Below, one piece after another: positions 5,669-6,060 of a stretch of DNA of 6,060 nt. Every line of letters starts with the position of its first letter. The stretch's first letter is position 1. The notes beneath the pieces are model-generated. The model did no database searches. It was not told where the DNA came from and was given only the letters and a program-made list of their open reading frames with translations. Origin of the DNA: Actinomycetes bacterium (lineage in GTDB: Bacteria > Actinomycetota > Acidimicrobiia > Acidimicrobiales > RAAP-2); the NCBI GenBank assembly GCA_021800645.1, contig JAJYYT010000137.1, positions 1 through 6,060 of the forward strand. The letters are read 5' to 3'. The position numbers and the translations under genes were made by a program.

Positions 5669-6060
5669 CAGCTCGTGCCCCCGGGGTGTGACAAGGTCGT
5701 CATGGACGCATCCTTGCAGGTCTCGACTCGCCCCTTGCGCGCCGGCTCACGCTTGCGGGCGAGCACCTCGAGGTTCCAGGTGAGGACCTCGCGCAGGACC
5801 GGGACCCGCACGATCGCGCCGGCGCGCTCGGGGAGGTAGCGCGGGCGCGCCTCGACCAGGTCGAGCAGCGGGTGCTCCTCGAGGCGGCGGAGGGTGGAGC
5901 CCACGTGCAGCGGGAACAGCGACTCCCCGAACAGGTTCTTCGGCCCGTGGCCCGCACGCCGCGCGTAGCGGCGGCACGCCCGCTCTCCCCCGAGGTAGTG
6001 CCAGGGAGACGTCTCGGGGCCTCCCCACGGCCCGTACCAGGTGGTGGAGGACAGCCAGAG
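5668..6060 (-). CDS. Probable class I SAM-dependent methyltransferase, C-terminal part (5' partial)
   Basis: The minus-strand frame is open from the right edge of the window to a TGA at 5668-5670, giving 130 residues. The first part reads LWLSSTTWYGPWGGPETSPW, followed by HYLGG, then RYARRAGHGPKNLFGESLFP, and later LVEARPRYLPERAG and VRVPVLREVLTWNLEVLARK. From memory this matches the C-terminal half of an actinobacterial methyltransferase group with WGGxETSPWHYLGG and GHxPKNxxGESLF motifs. The SAM-binding half lies outside the window, so the catalytic motifs cannot be checked. The gene has no start here; the GTG at 5904 is internal. A basic tail of about 30 residues follows the last conserved block. 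The stop overlaps the SDR start by one base, implying cotranscription and coupled translation. The acceptor substrate is unknown. Confidence 0.7.
   Translation of the reverse strand, partial: LWLSSTTWYGPWGGPETSPWHYLGGERACRRYARRAGHGPKNLFGESLFPLHVGSTLRRLEEHPLLDLVEARPRYLPERAGAIVRVPVLREVLTWNLEVLARKREPARKGRVETCKDASMTTLSHPGGTS

Noticed and set aside
4940..5839. 299-codon plus-strand frame antisense to the SDR
   Set aside because: The opposite strand has a complete SDR with all catalytic residues; this frame has no recognisable content.
5668..5904. Stand-alone 78-residue gene starting at the GTG at 5904
   Set aside because: The frame is open upstream to the window edge and carries conserved methyltransferase-like motifs, so the GTG is an internal valine.

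Overview
The window is uniformly GC-rich (about 70% by eye) with strong G/C preference at third codon positions. Two of its proteins belong to families found mostly in Actinomycetota: DUF3054 and DUF3817. A high-GC actinobacterium is therefore likely. The gene mix (type III CoA-transferase, SDR, methyltransferase, MFS) would suit an acidimicrobial or other uncultured soil or aquatic lineage, but the sequence does not fix the rank.

Layout: (1) 1-1122, plus strand, a CaiB/BaiF-type CoA-transferase cut at its 5' end by the window edge. (2) 1170-2900, minus strand, an MFS transporter convergent with it; a perfect 18-bp palindrome lies in the 47-bp gap. (3) 2901-3215, a divergent intergenic region carrying a 23-bp tandem repeat. 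(4) 3216-3605, plus strand, a small DUF3054 four-helix membrane protein. (5) 3597-3656, a convergent junction of degenerate 18-bp repeats and hairpins. (6) 3658-4779, minus strand, a composite membrane protein with an N-terminal DUF3817 domain. (7) 4865-5668, minus strand, a classical SDR oxidoreductase. (8) 5668-6060, minus strand, the C-terminal part of a probable class I SAM-dependent methyltransferase that runs off the right edge.

The methyltransferase and SDR overlap as TGATG and are very likely cotranscribed and translationally coupled. The DUF3817 gene follows on the same strand after 85 bp, but a GC-rich hairpin and a possible leaderless promoter in that gap suggest it can be transcribed separately. 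The CoA-transferase and MFS gene are convergent, so they are not an operon; a shared organic-acid role is only a guess.

I see no defence system, CRISPR array, mobile element, RNA gene or biosynthetic cluster. The most unusual items are the in-frame 18-bp repeat at the end of the DUF3054 gene, the 23-bp repeat in the divergent promoter region, the DUF3817 fusion, and an MFS protein with a large extra loop between its last two helices. None of these amounts to a demonstrable new system.
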